Assembly (NCBI RefSeq): GCF_031082405.1
Contig: NZ_JAVHJU010000036.1
Location: forward strand, 137,890 to 201,889
Source: Amycolatopsis sp. A133
GTDB lineage: Bacteria; Actinomycetota; Actinomycetes; Mycobacteriales; Pseudonocardiaceae
Direction: 5' to 3'
DNA length: 64,000 bases
Shown here: positions 25,377-64,000 of the stretch, one piece after another
Position numbering within the stretch: position 1 is the stretch's first letter
Layout: every line of letters begins with the position of its first letter
Position numbers and translations under genes: made by a program
Notes under the pieces: generated by a model
What the model was told of the DNA's origin: nothing
The model's input: only the letters and a program-made list of their open reading frames with translations
The model's database searches: none

Positions 25377-28136
25377 GTGGCCACCCCGACCCTGACCACC
25401 GAGCACGAGCACACCGGCAGTGGTCACGACGTCGTGCCGCTGATCGTCTCCGCGGACAGCAAAGCGGGGCTGCGGTCGAAGGCCCACCGCCTCGCGCGGT
25501 ACCTCGCCGACCACCCGGACACGCCGTTCGAGTCGTTCGCGCGCTCGGTCGCCGCCGAGGACACCGGCCGGGCCCACCGGGTCGTGCTCCTGGCCGGCGG
25601 CCGCACCGACGGCCTGCGCGGGCTGGAAACCCTGGCCGCCGGGCAGCACCCGCCCGAGGTGGTGCGCGGCAGCGCCCGGCGCGCCGAGCGGGTCGTGTTC
25701 GTCTTCCCCGGCCAGGGTTCGCAGTGGCCGGGCATGGCACTGGACCTGCTGGACTGGTCGCCGGTGTTCGCCGCGGAACTCGCCCGCTGCGACGCCGCGC
25801 TCGCGCCCTTCGCCGGCTGGTCCATCATGGACGTCCTTCGTGGACACACCGGCGCCCCGACGCTGGACGACGGGGCCGACGTCGTGCAGCCGGTGCTGTT
25901 CGCGGTGATGGTGGCGCTGGCCGCGCTGTGGCGCGCGCACGGCGTCGAACCGGCCGCCGTCGTCGGGCACAGCCTCGGCGAGGTGGCCGCCGCCTGCGCC
26001 ACCGGCGCCCTCTCGCACGGCGACGGCATGCGCGTGGCCGCGTTGTGGAGCAGCGCCCAGGCGACGCTGTCCGGTCGCGGCGACATGATCTCGGTGCCGC
26101 TGCCGGTGGCCGAGGTGCGGGCCCGGCTGGCCGGCCGCGACGGGCTGGACGTCGGCGCGGTGAACGCGCCGACGTGGGTGATCGTCTCGGGCGATTCGGC
26201 TGCTGTGGCGGAACTCTTGGCCGACCTGACCGCCGAGGGCGTGCGGGCCCGGCGCATCCCGGTCGGGCTGGCCGCCCACTCGCGCCACATCGACGACATC
26301 CGCGACCGGCTGCTCGCCGACCTCGCCCCGCTGAGCCCGGTGTCCACCGTGATCCCGTTCCACTCGACGGTGACCGAAGGCCCGCTGGACACCGCCACGC
26401 TCGACGCCGGCTACTGGTTCCGCAACCTGCGCAACCCCGTCCGCTTCGACGAGGCCACCCGCGGGCTCGTCGAGCAGGGCTACGGCGTCTTCGCCGAGAT
26501 CAGCCCGCACCCGGTGCTGACGGTCGCGGTGCAGGACACGGTCGACGCGCTCGACGGCCGGGCCGCGGTGCTCGGCACGATCCGCCGCCGGGAAGACGGC
26601 CCACGCTCCTTCCTCGGCTCGCTCGCCGCGGCCTACGTCTCCGGCGCGAGCGTGGACTGGACCGCGGCCTTCCCCGGCGGTGCGGCGGAACCCCTCTCGC
26701 TGCCCGGCGCGGGCACGGACGCCACGGTCGCCGCCGCCGGCCTGCTCGCCGCCGGCCACCCCCTGCTCGGCGCGGCGCTCGAGCTCGCCGAGGACGGCGG
26801 CTGGCTGTTCACCGGCCGTCTCTCGGCCGCGCAGCACCCGTGGCTGGCCGGGCACACCGTGCTCGGCCGGACCGTGCTGCCGTCGTCGGTGCTCGTCGAG
26901 CTCGTCGTGCACGCGGCCACCGAACTCGGCTGTGCCCGGATCGAAGAACTCACCCAGCACCTGCCGGTCGTCTTTGCCGAGGAAGCGCTGTGCCTGCAGG
27001 TGCGGATCGGCCCGGTCGACGACGCCGGCGCGCGCCGGATCGGGGTGTTCGCCCGGCCGGACTCGGTCGGCGCCGCCCAGGGCGGGCCGTGGACGCGGCA
27101 CGCGACCGGGACCATGGCCGAGACCGCGGGTTCGGCGGGGGGCGAGCCGGTGCCCGCCGAGTGGCCGCCGCCCGGTGCGCGTCCCGAAGACGTCACGACC
27201 GTCCGCGACCGCCTCCGCGGGTACGGGATCGAACTCGGGCCGGCGTTCGGCGGGCTCACCGCGGCCTGGTCCCGCGACGGCGAGCTGTTCGCCGAGATCG
27301 CCCTGCCGCCGGAGGCCGGCAGCGGGGCCGGTTACGGACTCCACCCCGCACTGCTGGACCCGGCCCTGCAAGCGGTCGCGCTGTTCCCCGCCGCGGCGGA
27401 GGCCGACGGCTGGCTCGCGTCCTCGTGGAGCGGGCTGACCCTGCACGCGGCCGGCGCGACGGCGCTGCGGATCCGGCTGCGCGCCACCGGCGCGGACTCG
27501 GTGGCCGTGACCGCGGCCGACGGGGTGGGCCGTCCGGTCTTCTCGGCGGAGAACGTCGTCCTCGGCGCGTTGCCGCAGGAGTACGTCCGCGCTCCGCACA
27601 CCGGGCCGGCCACCCGGACCGAGCCGGACGGCGGGTTCGCCGCAAAGGTGGCCGCGTTGCCCGCGCCCGCCCGCGCCGAACTGCTGCTGGACCTGGTCCT
27701 CGACCACACCGCGCAGGCCCTCGGCCTGGCCGGCGCGGCCGGGATCGGCGGCGACGACGCGTTCACCGGGCTCGGCTTCGAGTCGCTGACCGCGGTGGAG
27801 CTGCGCAACCGGCTCGCCGAGGCGACCGGGCTGAAGCTGCGTACCACCCTGGCCTTCGACTACCCGACCCCGGCCGCGCTGGCCGGGCACCTGCTGGAAG
27901 CGCTGAGCCCCGCGGATTCCGACGTGCTCGCGGACCTCGACCGGCTGGAGGCGGCCCTGTCCGGCGAGCCGGGCGGCCCGCTGCACGGCCGGGTCAAGGT
28001 CCGGCTGCGGGACCTGCTGTTCCGGCTGGACGGCGCGGTGGAGGTGCGCGGCCCCGAACCCGGGGACGCCCCGCTCGACGCCGCGTCGGACGACGAAATC
28101 TTCGCACTGCTCGATCGGGAGCTCGACCTGTCCTGA
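25377..28136 (+). CDS. PKS loading protein, AT-DH-ACP
   Basis: 919 residues. AT at ~104-430 (GQGSQWPGM, active Ser199 in GHSLGE). The specificity motif is LAAH near residue 298, neither YASH nor HAFH, which suits a non-extender starter acyl group. DH at ~455-735 with the hot-dog motif HTVLGRTVLP (His493) and DPALQ (Asp661), both intact. ACP with Ser803 in LGFESL. A C-terminal docking segment (~850-919) ends in SDDEIFALLDRELDLS. There is no KS or KSQ. Loading proteins of nystatin-type polyenes are KSS-AT-DH-ACP, so this looks like that design without the KS. The start is GTG at 25377 with GGGAGG 6 nt before it. It is transcribed with the oxidase and the PKS genes. Confidence 0.9.
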   Translation: MATPTLTTEHEHTGSGHDVVPLIVSADSKAGLRSKAHRLARYLADHPDTPFESFARSVAAEDTGRAHRVVLLAGGRTDGLRGLETLAAGQHPPEVVRGSARRAERVVFVFPGQGSQWPGMALDLLDWSPVFAAELARCDAALAPFAGWSIMDVLRGHTGAPTLDDGADVVQPVLFAVMVALAALWRAHGVEPAAVVGHSLGEVAAACATGALSHGDGMRVAALWSSAQATLSGRGDMISVPLPVAEVRARLAGRDGLDVGAVNAPTWVIVSGDSAAVAELLADLTAEGVRARRIPVGLAAHSRHIDDIRDRLLADLAPLSPVSTVIPFHSTVTEGPLDTATLDAGYWFRNLRNPVRFDEATRGLVEQGYGVFAEISPHPVLTVAVQDTVDALDGRAAVLGTIRRREDGPRSFLGSLAAAYVSGASVDWTAAFPGGAAEPLSLPGAGTDATVAAAGLLAAGHPLLGAALELAEDGGWLFTGRLSAAQHPWLAGHTVLGRTVLPSSVLVELVVHAATELGCARIEELTQHLPVVFAEEALCLQVRIGPVDDAGARRIGVFARPDSVGAAQGGPWTRHATGTMAETAGSAGGEPVPAEWPPPGARPEDVTTVRDRLRGYGIELGPAFGGLTAAWSRDGELFAEIALPPEAGSGAGYGLHPALLDPALQAVALFPAAAEADGWLASSWSGLTLHAAGATALRIRLRATGADSVAVTAADGVGRPVFSAENVVLGALPQEYVRAPHTGPATRTEPDGGFAAKVAALPAPARAELLLDLVLDHTAQALGLAGAAGIGGDDAFTGLGFESLTAVELRNRLAEATGLKLRTTLAFDYPTPAALAGHLLEALSPADSDVLADLDRLEAALSGEPGGPLHGRVKVRLRDLLFRLDGAVEVRGPEPGDAPLDAASDDEIFALLDRELDLS

Positions 28137-28173
28137 GACGGGTCCGGCGTACAAGGCACGGAGTTGACGGCAC

Positions 28174-47805
<19,632 letters not shown>

Positions 47806-47825
47806 CCCACTCCTGGAGCTGAACC

Positions 47826-62750
<14,925 letters not shown>

Positions 62751-62767
62751 CCGACAGTGGGGCTTCC

Positions 62768-64000
62768 ATGGCCAACGAGCAGAAACTCCGTGATTACCTC
62801 AAGTTCGTCACGGCCGATCTGAAGGACACCCGCGACCGGCTCGCCGACGTCGAGGCCCGGGACCGGGAGCCCATCGCGATCGTGGCCATGAGCTGCCGCT
62901 ACCCCGGCGGTGTCGGCTCGCCCGAGGACCTGTGGCGGCTGGTCGAGGACGGCACCGACGCGGTCGGCGGCTTCCCGTCCGACCGCGGCTGGCCCGTGGG
63001 TCCCTTCCAAGGCGGCTTCCTCCACGACGCCGCCGAGTTCGACGCGGATTTCTTCGGCATCTCGCCGCGCGAGGCGCTCGCCATGGACCCGCAGCAGCGG
63101 CTGCTGCTGGAGACGTCGTGGGAACTGCTGGAGCGGGCCCGGATCGCGCCGAAGTCGTTGCGGCGCAGCGGCACCGGCGTGTTCGTGGGCGGGGCCGCGT
63201 CGGGGTACGGCTCTGATTGCCTTGCCGGGGTCCGGGTGGCGAAGCCCCCGGTCCGGGGCGGAGCCCCGGATGTCACTGCCGGCGACGACGACGTCGCCGG
63301 CTACCTGCTCACCGGGACGGCGGGCAGCGTGCTGTCCGGGCGGCTGTCCTACCACCTCGGCCTGGAGGGCCCGTCGGTCACGATCGACTCGGCTTGCTCG
63401 TCTTCGCTGGTCGCCCTGCACCTGGCCGCCCAGGCGCTGCGGCGCGGCGAGTGCACCCTCGCGATCGCCGGCGGGGTCACGGTGATGGCCACGCCGGGCA
63501 CGTTCGCCGAGTTCGACCGTCAGGGCGGCCTGGCGGCCGACGGGCGCTGCAAGGCCTTCGCCGACGCGGCCGACGGCACCGGCTGGGCCGAGGGCGTGGG
63601 CCTGCTGCTGGTCGAGCGGCTGTCGGACGCGCGGCGCCACGGCCACCCGGTGCTGGCGGTCCTGCGGGGCTCGGCGGTGAACTCCGACGGCGCGTCGAAC
63701 GGCCTCACCGCCCCCAACGGCCCGTCCCAGCGCCGGGTCATCACCGCCGCCCTCGCCGCCGCACGGCTGTCCGCTTCGGACGTCGACGTCGTCGAGGCGC
63801 ACGGCACCGGCACGGCGCTGGGCGACCCGATCGAGGCCCAGGCGCTGCTGGAAACCTACGGCCGGGACCGGTCCGTGCCGCTGTGGCTGGGTTCGGTGAA
63901 GTCGAACATCGGGCACACGCAGTCGGCGTCCGGGGTCGCGGGCGTGATCAAGATGGTGCTGGCGATGCGGCACGGCGTCCTCCCGCGGACGTTGCACGTG
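62768..64000 (+). CDS. Type I modular PKS, start of module 8 (cut by window end)
   Basis: 411 residues visible, all N-terminal docking (1-32) and most of a KS. Active Cys210 lies in IDSACSSS; the first His is in EAHGTGTALGDP and the Lys/His motif in KSNIGHTQ. The frame is open to the end of the window. The docking helix (MANEQKLRDYLK...TADLKD) is very like that of the first PKS. A repeat-derived insertion of about 18 residues interrupts the KS before the active Cys (nt 63215-63282). Ribosome-site-like AGTGGGG precedes the ATG, 17 bp after the previous gene. Confidence 0.93.
   Translation, partial: MANEQKLRDYLKFVTADLKDTRDRLADVEARDREPIAIVAMSCRYPGGVGSPEDLWRLVEDGTDAVGGFPSDRGWPVGPFQGGFLHDAAEFDADFFGISPREALAMDPQQRLLLETSWELLERARIAPKSLRRSGTGVFVGGAASGYGSDCLAGVRVAKPPVRGGAPDVTAGDDDVAGYLLTGTAGSVLSGRLSYHLGLEGPSVTIDSACSSSLVALHLAAQALRRGECTLAIAGGVTVMATPGTFAEFDRQGGLAADGRCKAFADAADGTGWAEGVGLLLVERLSDARRHGHPVLAVLRGSAVNSDGASNGLTAPNGPSQRRVITAALAAARLSASDVDVVEAHGTGTALGDPIEAQALLETYGRDRSVPLWLGSVKSNIGHTQSASGVAGVIKMVLAMRHGVLPRTLHV
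63215..63282. repeat. Hairpin-rich insertion inside KS8
   Basis: GC-rich sequence with a perfect 7-bp hairpin CCGGGGC-GGA-GCCCCGG (63253-63269) and a second imperfect one just before it (63225-63252). It is translated in frame as GVRVAKPPVRGGAPDV, between SGYG and the GYLLTG segment where the other KS domains have a short loop. It looks like a dispersed extragenic-type palindrome that entered a coding region. Confidence 0.75.

Overview
The window is about 73% GC or higher by eye and densely coding. It carries a large hybrid modular polyketide / non-ribosomal peptide biosynthetic cluster. The codon use, the ATGA/GTGA start-stop overlaps, the actinobacterial-type regulators and the PKS architecture point to a filamentous actinomycete. 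A member of the Pseudonocardiales such as Amycolatopsis fits best, but that is an inference from style, not from a phylogenetic marker. Both ends are cut: the left edge is inside a LAL/LuxR regulator gene and the right edge is inside the first ketosynthase of a third extender PKS.

Layout. (1) 1-2514: C-terminal part of a LAL regulator. (2) 2794-6244: a three-gene amino-sugar operon (GDP-mannose 4,6-dehydratase, glycosyltransferase, DegT-type aminotransferase), the DIII/DI/DII-like set used for mycosamine or perosamine in polyenes. (3) 6305-10844, minus strand: NarL-type response regulator, two-gene ABC exporter, OleI/OleD-like macrolide glycosyltransferase and a small membrane protein. (4) 11101-15359, plus strand: NarL-family histidine kinase, small lipoprotein and secreted GH3 beta-glucosidase of the OleR/DesR kind. 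(5) 15583-23612, minus strand: an operon read right to left as thioesterase, free-standing methyltransferase carrying pieces of an adenylation domain, C-A(degenerate)-PCP, A-PCP and cytochrome P450. (6) 23858-64000, plus strand: a BBE-like bicovalent FAD oxidase, an AT-DH-ACP loading protein, a four-module PKS, a three-module PKS and the start of a third PKS.

How it works together. The loading protein primes the first PKS. AT signatures predict the extender order methylmalonyl, methylmalonyl, malonyl, malonyl, malonyl, methylmalonyl, malonyl. Modules 1, 2, 4, 5 and 7 carry only a KR (all A-type), so they leave hydroxyls. Modules 3 and 6 carry the full DH-ER-KR loop, although the KR of module 6 has lost its catalytic serine. 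The visible chain is therefore a polyol, not a polyene, yet its sugar cassette is polyene-like. The NRPS operon would supply an amino-acid-derived, probably P450-oxidised and methylated, unit. The cytosolic glucosyltransferase plus secreted glucosidase looks like the oleandomycin/pikromycin self-protection cycle, backed by the ABC exporter. No terminal thioesterase lies inside a PKS within the window, so the assembly line continues to the right.

The most unusual signals are: (a) several unrelated palindromic DNA repeats inserted in frame into PKS coding sequence, always in linkers or surface loops, including one ~90-bp family at the same KS-AT junction of modules 1, 6 and 7; (b) the dismantled NRPS, with a methyltransferase freed together with the flanks of the A domain that once held it and an A domain lacking its ATP-binding core; (c) a shared CCCCTA-type motif in paired arrangement in front of three operons; (d) an AT-DH-ACP loading module without a KS. 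I recognise no known cluster and cannot name the product.
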